A stretch of 64,000 nt of DNA. It comes from Nocardia sp. NBC_01329. GTDB taxonomy: Bacteria > Actinomycetota > Actinomycetes > Mycobacteriales > Mycobacteriaceae. Under the pieces are notes generated by a model. The model did no database searches, had not been told where the DNA came from, and was given only the letters and a program-made list of their open reading frames with translations. The DNA lies in assembly GCF_035956715.1 (NCBI RefSeq), contig NZ_CP108381.1, forward strand, positions 620,001-684,000. The letters are read 5' to 3'. Each line of letters opens with the position of its first letter. The stretch's first letter is position 1. Both the position numbers and the translations under genes were made by a program. This document shows positions 16,969-25,509 of the stretch, one piece after another.

Positions 16969-18285
16969 TCAGTCCTTCTGCTGGTAGACGTCGGGGATAC
17001 CGTCGTGGTCGGCGTCGCGTGATTCTTCTTCGGCGATGCGTCGGTAGGTGCGGTTACGCAGCCGCAGCACGACGGTCGCCAGCAGTGCCGCGGTCAGGGT
17101 GCCGATGAGGATCCCGATCCGGACGTGGTCTTCGCGCAGCGGCTGATCGGTGAAGGCCAGTTCCCCGATCAGCAACGAGACCGTGAACCCGATACCGCCG
17201 AGCAGTGCCACTCCGGCGACGTCGACCCAGCTCAGATCCGTGTCCAGCTCGGCGCGGGTGAGTTTCGCGGTCAGGAAGGTGGTGGACAGGATGCCCAGTG
17301 CCTTGCCGGCCACCAGACCCACGACGATGCCGAGCGTGACCCGGTCGGTGAGGGAATCGGTGATCCCGCTGATTCCGCCGATGGTGACCCCGGCGGCGAA
17401 GAACGCGAATATCGGTACCGCGACCCCGGCGGTGATCGGCCGGATCCGGTGCTCGAACGCTTCGGCCAGGCCCGGATCCTGCGGTGAGGGGTTGCCCGGG
17501 CCCGCGCGGGTGGCCAGGACGGGCACGGTGAAGCCCAGCAGTACTCCGGCCACGGTGGCATGTACTCCGGACTGGTGCACCAGCCACCAGGTGAGCAGTG
17601 CCAGCGGTATCAGTACCCACGGTGAGCGGATCCGGCGCTGGACCGCGAACGCGAACGCGAACGCGGCAAGCGGAATCACCGCCAGTCCCAGGTAGGGCAG
17701 ATGCAGTTCGTCGGTGTAGAAGATCGCGATCACGGTGACCGCGAGCAGGTCGTCGACCACGGCGAGGGTGAGCAGAAAGGTACGCAGCGCGGTGGGCAGA
17801 TGTGAGCTGACCACCGCGAGGACCGCCAGTGCGAAAGCGATGTCTGTCGCCGTCGGGATCGCCCATCCCCGCACGGCGTCACCGTTGCCGAGATTGAATG
17901 CCACGAAGATCAGCGCGGGGCCGATCATCCCGCCGATCGCGGCCACGACCGGCAGCGCCGCCCGGCGCGGATCGCGGAGGTCGCCGGCGACGAACTCGCG
18001 TTTGAGTTCGAGGCCGACCACGAAGAAGAACACCGCGAGCAACCCGTCGGCCGCCCAGGTCTCCAACGACAGGTTCAAGTGCAGCCCGACCGGTCCCAGC
18101 TCGAAATCGCGCAGGGCCTCATAAGCATGCGACCACGGCGTATTGGCCCAGATCAGCCCGATCGCCGCGGCGATGATCAGTAGAATCCCGCCGGCGGTCT
18201 CGGTGCGCAGGATCGAAGCGATCCGCCGAGCTTCCGGCCAGGAGCCGCGGGACAGGAGAGCGGGGCGGGGCTCAGGGGTGCTCAT
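16969..18285 (-). CDS. nhaA: Na+/H+ antiporter NhaA
   Basis: A 438-residue antiporter with about 11-12 helices that expels Na+ (and Li+) in exchange for protons. The N-terminus carries [20 protein letters not shown]; the transport Asp residues are in [14 protein letters not shown] and [15 protein letters not shown]. Later conserved segments include [15 protein letters not shown] and [10 protein letters not shown]. The ATG at 18285 overlaps the stop of a possible upstream 85-codon frame (ATGA). A 20-base sequence 290 bases upstream recurs divergently before the ABC transporter. The C-terminal tail is charged and cytoplasmic. Confidence 0.95.
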   Translation of the reverse strand: MSTPEPRPALLSRGSWPEARRIASILRTETAGGILLIIAAAIGLIWANTPWSHAYEALRDFELGPVGLHLNLSLETWAADGLLAVFFFVVGLELKREFVAGDLRDPRRAALPVVAAIGGMIGPALIFVAFNLGNGDAVRGWAIPTATDIAFALAVLAVVSSHLPTALRTFLLTLAVVDDLLAVTVIAIFYTDELHLPYLGLAVIPLAAFAFAFAVQRRIRSPWVLIPLALLTWWLVHQSGVHATVAGVLLGFTVPVLATRAGPGNPSPQDPGLAEAFEHRIRPITAGVAVPIFAFFAAGVTIGGISGITDSLTDRVTLGIVVGLVAGKALGILSTTFLTAKLTRAELDTDLSWVDVAGVALLGGIGFTVSLLIGELAFTDQPLREDHVRIGILIGTLTAALLATVVLRLRNRTYRRIAEEESRDADHDGIPDVYQQKD

Positions 18286-18539
18286 CGGCGCTGTCCCGCC
18301 TTCACCGCAGGTGCCGGCCGGAGTGACACAGGCCGCGGCCGGACCGCTGAACGACGCTCACCGCGATGGCTGCACCGCGGGGCGGGGCCGGATGGCCGCC
18401 GGTCCACCGCAGTAGTGGCGTGCTCGAAGAACCAGAAGCGAGGTTCGGCGGTCCACCAACAGGTATCGGCCGCTACGGGCCGGAGAAGCCGCTGGTCGGC
18501 GGCGGGGAAAGTACTGAATGAGGAGAGCAGGGTCTTCAC
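18282..18539 (-). CDS. Possible leader ORF coupled to nhaA
   Basis: An 85-codon frame from GTG 18539 ends in an ATGA overlap with the nhaA start, the usual sign of translational coupling. The first half is rich in Trp, Phe and Cys ([19 protein letters not shown]); the second half is Arg/Pro-rich and looks random. The ribosome site is weak. It may be a regulatory uORF or simply an untranslated leader. Confidence 0.28.
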   Translation of the reverse strand: MKTLLSSFSTFPAADQRLLRPVAADTCWWTAEPRFWFFEHATTAVDRRPSGPAPRCSHRGERRSAVRPRPVSLRPAPAVKAGQRR

Positions 18540-18578
18540 CTATCGCTGACGGGCCCGGCCCGTTCCCGGACCAGGCTG

Positions 18579-18598
18579 TGCCGACCAGACTTCCCGGC
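18579..18598 (-). promoter_or_regulatory. Leader element copy 1 (nhaA side)
   Basis: On the reverse strand this 20-base element is GCCG, loop GGAAGTCTGGT, CGGC, then A: a 4-bp stem and 11-base loop. It lies in the nhaA leader about 295 bases before the start. It is identical over all 20 bases to the element at 18728-18747 on the other strand. Confidence 0.6.
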
Positions 18599-18727
18599 TC
18601 TCCTACCGTAAAGATGCCGTAAAGACCCCTGTCAGGGCAAATGCGGACCTGCGGACCCCGGGTCGGCCATCTCGTCGAAAAGCCCTCCGTTGCGCGCCCG
18701 CACCGGAGTAGCCTCATCACCAGGTGC

Positions 18728-18747
18728 GCCGGGAAGTCTGGTCGGCA
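18728..18747 (+). promoter_or_regulatory. Leader element copy 2 (ABC transporter side)
   Basis: The same hairpin (GCCG, GGAAGTCTGGT, CGGC, A) reads rightward 33 bases before the ABC ATPase start. Its GGTCGGC can instead pair with GCCGACC 12 bases further on (7 bp), and a second small hairpin GGAAG/CTTCC covers the ribosome site. The alternative pairings suggest an RNA switch; this is inferred. Confidence 0.6.
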
Positions 18748-18780
18748 ATGTCATATTCGCCGACCCCGGAAGGGCTTCCG

Positions 18781-19707
18781 ATGTCCACCACTGCGGCGCT
18801 GCCCGCGCCCGCCCGCGATACCCGCGCGGCGATCTCGATCGAACATCTGTCCAAACGATTCGGCCGCACCCTCGCCGTCGACGACCTCACCTTGACCGTG
18901 AACCCGGGCGAGGTGTTCGGTTTCCTCGGCCCCAACGGCGCCGGAAAATCGACCACCATCCGCATGCTGCTCGGCCTCATCCGACCCACCACAGGCACCG
19001 CCCGGATCTTCGGCGACGACGCCGGCGGTGTCCGCGCCGCACACCGCCACCTCGCCTACGTACCCGCCGATGTGGCGCTGTGGCCGACGCTGACCGGCGC
19101 CGAGATCCTGGAGCTGCTCGCCCGCGTGGGACCCGGCATCGACACCGGCTACCGCACCGAGCTGGTCGACCGGTTCGCGCTCGACCTGGACAAGCCCGGC
19201 AAAACCTACTCCACCGGTAACCGGCAGAAAGTCGCGTTGGTCGCCGCGTTCGCCACCCGGGCCCCGCTGCTGGTCCTCGACGAACCGACCAGCGGCCTGG
19301 ACCCGCTGATGGAGCACCAGTTCCGCCGCTGCGTCACCGAAGCCCGCGACCGCGGCCAGACCGTGTTCTTGAGTTCACACCAACTCGGTGAGGTCGAAGC
19401 ACTCTGCGACCGGGTCGCGATCCTGCGCGCCGGCCGACTCGTCGACATCGCCAGCCTGGCCGAGTTGCGGCGACTTCAACGCACCGCCGTCGAGGTCTCC
19501 TACGACGGCCACCCACCGGAACTGGCCGGGGTGGACGGAGTGCTCGCCATCGAGCAGATCGGCAGCACCCGGATACGGTTCACCCTGTCCGGACCACCCG
19601 CGCCCGCGCTGCGCGCCCTCGCCGAAATCCAGGTGACGGCACTGTCACTGCGCGAACCCACCCTCGAAGAGATCTTCCTCGACTACTACGGCCAGGCCAC
19701 CCGATGA
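18781..19707 (+). CDS. ABC transporter ATP-binding protein (ABC-2 exporter type)
   Basis: A 308-residue ATPase. Walker A is GPNGAGKSTT near residue 62, a Q-loop region follows, the signature variant is YSTGNRQKVAL, Walker B is LLVLDEPTSGLD, and the H-loop is SSHQLGEVE. The C-terminal 80 residues form the DrrA/CcmA-type accessory domain. The ATG at 18781 follows GGAAGGGCTTCCG; an in-frame start at 18724 would put the leader element inside the coding region. It overlaps the permease gene by four bases (ATGA), so the two are co-translated. The substrate is unknown; antibiotic or ion export is typical. Confidence 0.93.
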   Translation: MSTTAALPAPARDTRAAISIEHLSKRFGRTLAVDDLTLTVNPGEVFGFLGPNGAGKSTTIRMLLGLIRPTTGTARIFGDDAGGVRAAHRHLAYVPADVALWPTLTGAEILELLARVGPGIDTGYRTELVDRFALDLDKPGKTYSTGNRQKVALVAAFATRAPLLVLDEPTSGLDPLMEHQFRRCVTEARDRGQTVFLSSHQLGEVEALCDRVAILRAGRLVDIASLAELRRLQRTAVEVSYDGHPPELAGVDGVLAIEQIGSTRIRFTLSGPPAPALRALAEIQVTALSLREPTLEEIFLDYYGQATR

Positions 19708-21326
19708 CCGCCGCCACGCTCCAGCTCTCCACTGCCACAACAGCAGCCGGGCGAGCACTGTCGCGACTCACCGTGCGCCAACTACGGCGCAGCGCGGCAC
19801 TGGTCGCTCTCACCGCCGGCGGGCTGACCGCCGTCGTCGCCGCCCAATACCAGGCGACGTTCGCCGACGCCCTCGACTCCGAGGCCATGCGCGCGCTCAC
19901 CGAGAACCCCGCCGTCCGAGTCCTGTTCGGCGCCGCTCGCGCCCTCGACGATCCCGGCGGTTTCACCGTATGGCGCACCGGCACCCCCGTCTTCGTGCTG
20001 TGCGGGCTGTGGGCACTGCTGGCCGCCACCCGCCTGACCCGCGGCGAAGAGGACAGTGGCCGCTGGGACCTGCTGCTGGCCGGACGTGCCCGACTGCTCG
20101 ACCTGGTCACGCGCAGCGCCGTCACACTCACCCTCGCCGCAGCCGCCATCGCCGCCGGAGTGGGGATCGCCCTGACCGCGACCGGCACCGACACCACCGG
20201 CGCGCTCGTCCACGCCCTCTGCGTATTCGGCGCCACCACAGCCTTCGCCGGGACAGGGCTGCTCACCGCGCAACTGCTGCCCTCCCGAAGCGCGGCCACC
20301 GGGCTCGCCTCCGCCGTACTCGGGGTCGGCCTGCTACTGCGCATGCTCGCCGACGGTGTCTCCGCGCTCTCCTGGCTGACCTGGTTCACCCCCTTCGGGC
20401 TCGCTGCCCGCGCCGCCCCCTACGCCGGCAACCATCTGGCGCCGGTCCTGATCCTCATCGGCGCCGCCGCAGCATCGGTACTCGCCGCGCTGGCCACCGC
20501 CCGTCGCCGCGAGCTCGGCGCCGCGGTGATCCAGGTGCCGGACAGACGGCCCGCCCGCACCCGGCTGCTGGGTTCGGTGACCGGTTTCGCCGCGCGCCGT
20601 GCCCTGGCTCCCACCACCGGATGGGCGGTAGGCATCGCCGCCTACTTCCTGGTCATCGGCGCGGTGATCACCTCGATTCTGGAATTCCTCACCGACAAAC
20701 CCAGATTCGCCGAACTCGCCGCCACCGCCGGATTCGGCGGTCTCGGCTCGGCCCCAGGGTTCGCCGCCGCGATGTTCGCCCTCCTGGCCATTCCCACCGG
20801 CCTCTACGCCGCCACCCGCATCGCGGCCGTGGCCGCCGACGAGAAAACCCGCCGTTCGACCATCCTGCACAGCTTGCCCCTGTCCCGATACCAGCTCGCC
20901 GGCGCCGAAATCGCCGCCACCACCACCGGGATCGCGATCCTGCTGGTAACGGCGGCGGGCAGTCTGTGGGCCGGAGCGGCACTCACCGGCGCCCCGCTCG
21001 GACCGGGACAAGCCCTGGCCGGCGCAGTCAACATCGCCCCGGTAGCCCTGCTGGCACTCGGCGCCGCCGTACTCGCACTGGGCTGGTACCCGAACGCGGT
21101 CGGTGCCCTCGGCGCACTCCCTGTCGCCGGCGGCTTCCTCCTCGACGTCATCGCCCGAAGCGCGGGCGCCCCCGCCTGGGTACTCCAGATCTCCCCCTTC
21201 GCCCACCTCGCCCCCGTACCCGACACCACCCCGGACCCCGGCGCGACCCTCGCCCTCACCGCGATAGCCCTCGCCATGACGATGGCCGGACTGTACGGCT
21301 ACACACGCCGCGACCTCGACAACTGA
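19704..21326 (+). CDS. ABC transporter permease, polyketide-antibiotic exporter type
   Basis: A 540-residue permease with about 12 hydrophobic helices in two repeats, each opening with an amphipathic segment (RLTVRQLRRSAALVAL; GFAARRALAPTTGWAVG) and carrying an ExDSGRWDLLLAG-like or DEKTRRSTILHSLPLSR loop. These loops contact the ATPase in ABC-2 exporters of the COG3559 kind. The second repeat ends in the YTRRDL tail seen in this family. Start ATGA overlaps the ATPase stop. Both genes are probably controlled through the leader element at 18728. Confidence 0.9.
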   Translation: MTAATLQLSTATTAAGRALSRLTVRQLRRSAALVALTAGGLTAVVAAQYQATFADALDSEAMRALTENPAVRVLFGAARALDDPGGFTVWRTGTPVFVLCGLWALLAATRLTRGEEDSGRWDLLLAGRARLLDLVTRSAVTLTLAAAAIAAGVGIALTATGTDTTGALVHALCVFGATTAFAGTGLLTAQLLPSRSAATGLASAVLGVGLLLRMLADGVSALSWLTWFTPFGLAARAAPYAGNHLAPVLILIGAAAASVLAALATARRRELGAAVIQVPDRRPARTRLLGSVTGFAARRALAPTTGWAVGIAAYFLVIGAVITSILEFLTDKPRFAELAATAGFGGLGSAPGFAAAMFALLAIPTGLYAATRIAAVAADEKTRRSTILHSLPLSRYQLAGAEIAATTTGIAILLVTAAGSLWAGAALTGAPLGPGQALAGAVNIAPVALLALGAAVLALGWYPNAVGALGALPVAGGFLLDVIARSAGAPAWVLQISPFAHLAPVPDTTPDPGATLALTAIALAMTMAGLYGYTRRDLDN

Positions 21327-21446
21327 CCCTCGCCCCCGAGGCGCCTCCAGGAATCGGCGCACAATCCGAAAGATCGGAGACAGCACCGGTGCCCGCACCC
21401 GCCCGCCCGGAGGACGAAGAGCCATCCGACACCGAAGGGAAACTCA

Positions 21447-21794
21447 GTGCAGGCTTTCATCGTTGCTCTCATTTTCGCGGTTGCGGCACTGGCCTGCATG
21501 AATTCGGCTGCCAAGGGCTATCGGGGAGTCGCGACCAGCCACCGGGAGGGATACGGCGAAGGGATACCCGACACGACACTGACAGACCCCGAACGCCGGA
21601 AAAAGGCGAACAAACTCGTCGCGTACTGGGAAACCGCGGCAGCGCTGCTCTGCCTGCCGCCCGCCGCCTACGCGATCTACATCGCCCTCGACCCCGAACG
21701 CCGTATACCCCTCCCGGTCTTGATCGGCATCGCTGTCTACTCGATCATCGTCTTCTCCATCGCCGGGTATCCACTGGAAAAGATCAAAGAGTAA
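21447..21794 (+). CDS. Small membrane protein, hypothetical
   Basis: A 115-residue protein from GTG 21447 with a purine-rich leader (CGAAGGGAAACTCA). It has an N-terminal helix (residues 2-20), a charged middle segment (REGYGEGIPDTTLTDPERRKKANK) and two further helices around 58-75 and 85-105. I do not recognise the family. It lies 120 bases after the ABC permease and may be a separate unit. Confidence 0.7.
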   Translation: MQAFIVALIFAVAALACMNSAAKGYRGVATSHREGYGEGIPDTTLTDPERRKKANKLVAYWETAAALLCLPPAAYAIYIALDPERRIPLPVLIGIAVYSIIVFSIAGYPLEKIKE

Positions 21795-21833
21795 GCCCGC
21801 CTCGACCAGCCCGCGAAATCACGACTGGGGCCG

Positions 21834-22034
21834 CTAGTCGCCCGCGCCGACGAACACTTCGCCGCCCGCAACCACGCCGAAGACCCCGCCTGGATGTGCT
21901 ACTACGACCACGCCGAACACCTCGGAAGCACTGGCAAAGCCCTCATCCCCGTCGCTGTCGTACGCAAGCGAATCGAGCTGGCCGCACCCCGAATCCGCCA
22001 AGCCATTCAACTCCAAGGCGATAGTCGCCTGTGA
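21834..22034 (+). pseudogene. Fragment of an XRE/TPR-type regulator
   Basis: About 66 codons read LVARADEHFAARNHAEDPAWM and then CYYDHAEHLGSTGKAL before diverging. DPxWMxYYDxAxxxGxTGxAL is the hallmark of the C-terminal TPR region of actinobacterial XRE regulators. No HTH and no start codon precede it, and it ends shortly after at a TGA. It is a small decay product downstream of the membrane-protein gene. Confidence 0.5.
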
Positions 22035-22039
22035 CATTC

Positions 22040-22855
22040 TCATGCCGCCGCGAGGCTTCGCGAGGCGGGGCGCAGGGCCCATGAGGTCAGTACGCACAGC
22101 GCGAACGAGGCCGTCCACCAGAGGTGTTCGACGGATGATCCGGCCGCGATGTGAGAGGCGAATGCGCCGGCAAAGTTATAGAACGCTCCAGCGTATGCCC
22201 ATTCTTTCAGTCGTCCGAGGCGGGGCGCGAGTATCACCAGGGCTCCCGATATCTTCCAAACCCCGAGCATGGTGATGAAATACGTGGGGTATCCCAGCTC
22301 CAGCATTCCCGCGACCGTCGCACCGCGTCCCAGCAGATCGGCCATGCCACCACTGAAGAGGACGATGGCCACGACGCCGGTCGTCGCCCAGAAGCCGATG
22401 GTGGTCGCCGATCTCGGTTTGTCGCTGGAGTCGGCTCGTCCTGGTGTCCACGATCCGGTCGCGATTGTTCTGCGGTCCCGGGGACGGGTTGCCCACGACA
22501 GACAAGTCATCGTGGCAAAACCGAGGGGCCCCACTGCGGCGGGATCGCCCTGGACCGCCAGCGAGATCGCCGCCCCGAGATAGATGAAAAAGACACCCGC
22601 ATATACCCATTCCTTCAGACGCGGCAGTCGCGGCGCCACCAGCACGAAGGCTCCGGGGATCTTGGCGACTCCCAGAATCACCAGGATGTAGGGCGGGTAG
22701 CCGAGCTGATCGACGGCGACGTCGCGGACGATATCGATCTGCAGGATGTCCCATATACCGCCCATCGCGGATTCGAACGCGACGATCGCGGTGGTTATCC
22801 AGTAGACAACGCTTCGGTAGCGGCTGTTCGCCGCGATGCGCAGGATCTCGGTCAT
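22040..22855 (-). CDS. Tandem DoxX-like membrane protein
   Basis: A 271-residue protein made of two DoxX_2-like repeats of about 120 residues, each with four helices. The repeats share a YPxYxxxxLGVxKIxGAxVxxAPRLxRLKEWxYAGxFF pattern, in short segments LGYPPYILVILGVAKI and LGYPTYFITMLGVWKI. A Ser/Arg linker separates them. Start ATG 22855 (RBS GAGG) is preferred over 22903 because an ECF41-type promoter at 22910-22936 would place the transcript start near 22900. It lies downstream of the sigma factor on the same strand but has its own copy of the same promoter. Confidence 0.82.
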   Translation of the reverse strand: MTEILRIAANSRYRSVVYWITTAIVAFESAMGGIWDILQIDIVRDVAVDQLGYPPYILVILGVAKIPGAFVLVAPRLPRLKEWVYAGVFFIYLGAAISLAVQGDPAAVGPLGFATMTCLSWATRPRDRRTIATGSWTPGRADSSDKPRSATTIGFWATTGVVAIVLFSGGMADLLGRGATVAGMLELGYPTYFITMLGVWKISGALVILAPRLGRLKEWAYAGAFYNFAGAFASHIAAGSSVEHLWWTASFALCVLTSWALRPASRSLAAA

Positions 22856-22909
22856 ATCGGTCCTCGAAAGTGTTCCGCCGACCACGGCGGATTCCATTGA
22901 CACCGATCT

Positions 22910-22936
22910 GACCGCGCCGGAGGCCCCGATGTGACA
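22910..22936 (-). promoter_or_regulatory. ECF41-type promoter of tandem DoxX gene
   Basis: On the reverse strand TGTCACA (22936-22930), 16 bases, then GGTC (22913-22910). ECF41 factors are known to use TGTCACA with a CGTC-like -10. The layout is identical to the promoter of the sigma gene. Confidence 0.75.
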
Positions 22937-22973
22937 GACGAGCGCGGCCTGCTGACGGCGGAGCCGGTCGCCG

Positions 22974-23843
22974 TCAGTAGTCGGAGAGACCCATGCTGAC
23001 GATCTTTTCCGGATCGCCGATCATCTCGATGCCGACGATCTTCGCGTCCAGGATCGCGAACGTGAAGACGATGCGCGGGCGACCGCCGACTGTCCAGATC
23101 GCACCCGGTTCCCGGTCGACCAGGGCCGGTCGGGCACCCTGTGCGCGGCCGGTGAAGGTTCGGGCCACGGCGTCGGCACCGATGACTTCCGCTGCGGCTC
23201 CGGCTGCGACGACGGTGTTGTCCGCACGCACCACCACATCGGGGTCGAGGAGTTCGAGGAGGGTGTCGAACCGGCCCGTTCGTGCGGCCCGTAAGAATGC
23301 GTCGACGATCTGTTTCCGCTGCGCGGTGTCGATCGCCGCGGGTTGATCGATTCCGTGGACCCGGCGTCGCGCGCGGCTGGCGAGTTGACGCGTCGCTGTG
23401 CTGGAACGGCCGACGATCTCGGCTATCTCGTCGAATGGCACAGCGAACATGTCGTGCAACACGAACGCGAGTCGTTCAGCCGGAGAGAGGGTATCGAGGA
23501 CGACCAAGAGTGCCGAGCCGACCGAATCGGCCATCATCGTTTCCTGCTCGGGGGAGATCGTGGTGGCTCGCTCCGCCCTGTCGTCTACCACGTCGGTGCC
23601 GGAAAGCTGTTCTCGGCGGCTCTTGCGGCGTTGCAGCTCGTTCAGGGAAACCCGCGAGACTACCGTGGTCAGCCAGCCGGCCAGATTGTCGACGTCGGCG
23701 ACGTCGGCTCTGCTCAATCGTATCCATGCCTCCTGCACCGCATCCTCAGCGTCGGTGACCGACCCCAGCATGCGATATGCCACGGCACGCAGATGCGTTC
23801 TGTTGGCCTCGAACTCTCTGATAAGCCACTCGGTGTAGTCCAT
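22974..23843 (-). CDS. ECF41-family RNA polymerase sigma factor (SigJ-like)
   Basis: A 289-residue extracytoplasmic-function sigma factor. Region 2 covers the first ~80 residues (AYRMLGSVTDAEDAVQEAW), region 4 about residues 110-165 (LDTLSPAERLAFVLHD and RSSTATRQLASRARRR). A C-terminal SnoaL-like domain of about 110 residues replaces an anti-sigma factor and modulates activity. The tail GDPEKI corresponds to the NPDKL-type motif of the family. ECF41 genes usually sit beside the redox or DoxX-type genes they activate, as here. The sigma gene has its own ECF41-type promoter at 23881, implying autoregulation. Confidence 0.93.
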   Translation of the reverse strand: MDYTEWLIREFEANRTHLRAVAYRMLGSVTDAEDAVQEAWIRLSRADVADVDNLAGWLTTVVSRVSLNELQRRKSRREQLSGTDVVDDRAERATTISPEQETMMADSVGSALLVVLDTLSPAERLAFVLHDMFAVPFDEIAEIVGRSSTATRQLASRARRRVHGIDQPAAIDTAQRKQIVDAFLRAARTGRFDTLLELLDPDVVVRADNTVVAAGAAAEVIGADAVARTFTGRAQGARPALVDREPGAIWTVGGRPRIVFTFAILDAKIVGIEMIGDPEKIVSMGLSDY

Positions 23844-23880
23844 CGGTCACATTCCTTCCGGGGGATCTGTCAGTACCTAT

Positions 23881-23907
23881 GACCGGCCGAACCGAGCCGG
23901 TGTGACA
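23881..23907 (-). promoter_or_regulatory. ECF41-type autoregulatory promoter
   Basis: On the reverse strand TGTCACA (23907-23901), a 16-base spacer and GGTC (23884-23881), about 37 bases before the sigma start. It is the same box pair and spacing as at 22910-22936. Confidence 0.75.
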
Positions 23908-23933
23908 ACGATGCACAGAGGAGATACGAAGCC

Positions 23934-24262
23934 GTGACCTCGCCGGTGAACCCTGATATTCCCCGTAACGAACCTCGCCGAGGCAAAGGGGCTCTACGGC
24001 ACGCTACCGGGCGTCGAACCAGTGGTGGACGAGCCGTACTACATCCAGTTCGGGCTGGGCGGCCAACAGGTCGGGCTCGAGCTCAACGGGTACGCCAAGG
24101 GGCTGACCGGCGTCGCCCTTTCTTGACTGTCGACGACATCCGCGACGGGCACGAGGTCGTGTCGTCGAGGAGTCACATTCGCGGCAGCCGGACTGTCATA
24201 TCTGCGAACGGGAAGAACCCGTTCCCGCCCCGGACGGTGGGAATCGTCCATGCACTTCCGGA
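23934..24262 (+). pseudogene. VOC-family (glyoxalase-like) protein, frameshifted
   Basis: A good ribosome site (AGAGGAG) and GTG at 23934 open VTSPVNPDIP. The frame then shifts, and PVTNLAEAKGLYGTLPGVEP with VDEPYYIQFGLGGQQVGLEL continue in another frame until a stop after KGLTGVALS. LTVDDIRDG follows in a third frame. This is the standard VOC pattern broken at least twice. It lies divergent to the ECF41 gene and upstream of a DoxX gene, so it was probably part of the same stress module. Confidence 0.7.
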
Positions 24263-24271
24263 GGAAATAAA

Positions 24272-24730
24272 ATGCTGAAACGCCGCACTGTGCCAACATG
24301 GTTGCGTACCGGCTTGTACTGGTTCTTGGCTTTCGAGTTCTTTATGGGGTTCGCAACCAAATTCTGGCCTGGGGAGACCTTCTTCGGCCCGGCCTATTCC
24401 GAGAAGTTCGCCGACTGGGGCTTCGACCCGAATATGCGTTACCTGGTCGGGCTGATGGAGCTGGTTTGTGCGATTCTGTTGGTTATTCCACGCCGGCAGT
24501 CCCGATTCCTCGGCGCTGCGGGGTTGGTGTTGCTACTCACCGGCGCAGTAACAACGCATGTCATCGACGACGCGCCGGTCTACGAAGAGGTTTCGGCGCC
24601 ACTGCATCTGGTGATCCTGCTGTGTATCGCGGCGGCGAACTGGCCTGCCGCCCCACGGGAGCTGATCCGGTGGCCATCCGCGCCGACGCTGCAAATGCAG
24701 CCGTCGAGTGTCGGCGCGCGGCGGAGCTGA
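24272..24730 (+). CDS. DoxX-like membrane protein
   Basis: A 152-residue, four-helix protein. The first helix follows RTGLYWFLAFEFFMGFATKFWP, with FFGPAYSEKFADWGFDP as the loop, then YLVGLMELVCAILLVIPR, typical of DoxX. The ribosome site is excellent (GGAGGAAATAAAATG). DoxX proteins are membrane partners in redox stress responses. The gene follows the broken VOC gene directly and belongs to the ECF41 neighbourhood, though I see no ECF41 promoter of its own. The C-terminal 25 residues are polar. Confidence 0.82.
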   Translation: MLKRRTVPTWLRTGLYWFLAFEFFMGFATKFWPGETFFGPAYSEKFADWGFDPNMRYLVGLMELVCAILLVIPRRQSRFLGAAGLVLLLTGAVTTHVIDDAPVYEEVSAPLHLVILLCIAAANWPAAPRELIRWPSAPTLQMQPSSVGARRS

Positions 24731-24837
24731 CCGGTAAGAACCAACCATCTGCTCGTTCGAGGGCGTTGTCGAATCATCGGAGTCGGAGCTGACGCCGTTG
24801 TCGCTCCTCCTCGGTTCGGGACCGCTACCAGCAACTG

Positions 24838-25509
24838 CTATACGTTGTGGGCCAGTCGCACCGTGGTCCACCGTAAGAACAGCTGCACCAAGGGTCCCAT
24901 CGCGATCGCGATCAATAAAGTGCCGAAGCCGACCACTCCACCTAACAGGAAGCCGATAGCGACTACAAAGAGTTCGATAATGGTGCGAACGATCCAGATA
25001 GGTTTACCTGTCGCTCGAACGAGTCCGGTCATGAGACCATCGCGAGGGCCGGCACCGAACTGTGCTCCGAGATAGAGCGCGCAAGAGAAAGATAGCATCA
25101 CCAGGCCGGCGCTATAATACAGCAACTGCTGCTGGAAAGAATCGGCATAGGGTATGAGTTCGGCTGTCGCGTCGGCGGCAATGCCCACGAGAAAGACATT
25201 CAAGAGTGTCCCGAGTCCCGGCCTCTCTTTCAATGGAATCCAAAGGAGCAGTACGGTGACAGCAATAGTATTGGTGGCCCATCCGAACGTCATGCCGGTG
25301 TGAAGGGAAATTCCTTCCGCAAGTACATTCCAGCTCGCTGCGCCCAGCGAAGATTTCACCAGAAACTCGGTGGCTACTCCGAATATAATTGTCCCGATGA
25401 CGAGTAGTGAAAGTCTCAGAGCTCTTTTCTCGGCTCGGAGCTGGTCCATTGCGGTCATCTTTCCCGGCGTGAAGTCAGCTGGTTTTTTTAATTCTGCTAT
25501 GGAAGTCAT
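24838..25509 (-). CDS. YczE-like integral membrane protein
   Basis: A 223-residue protein with five or six helices. The signature LGAQFGAGPRDGLMTGL near residue 150 and ATGKPIWIVRTIIE mark the YczE/YyaS/YitT-type family, members of which occur near regulators and some peptide biosynthetic genes; their molecular role is unclear. The start ATG 25509 follows GGAGAGATGACAT. The codon choice is less GC-biased than its neighbours (many GTA, ATA and AGA-like codons), which suggests acquisition from elsewhere. It is followed upstream by 1 kb of unassigned sequence. Confidence 0.8.
   Translation of the reverse strand: MTSIAELKKPADFTPGKMTAMDQLRAEKRALRLSLLVIGTIIFGVATEFLVKSSLGAASWNVLAEGISLHTGMTFGWATNTIAVTVLLLWIPLKERPGLGTLLNVFLVGIAADATAELIPYADSFQQQLLYYSAGLVMLSFSCALYLGAQFGAGPRDGLMTGLVRATGKPIWIVRTIIELFVVAIGFLLGGVVGFGTLLIAIAMGPLVQLFLRWTTVRLAHNV

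Noticed and set aside
18540..18620. Cobalamin-type riboswitch in the nhaA leader (GGGAAG...CGGC resemblance).
   Set aside because: The B12-box and the core of that class are not present; the repeated element is reported only as an unassigned motif.
19970..22024. A 684-codon frame on the forward strand over the ABC permease.
   Set aside because: Arg/His/Pro-rich shadow of the permease in another frame, with no domain.
22856..22903. Longer tandem-DoxX start at 22903.
   Set aside because: It would fall at or before the transcription start predicted from the ECF41-type promoter, and ATG 22855 has a better ribosome site.
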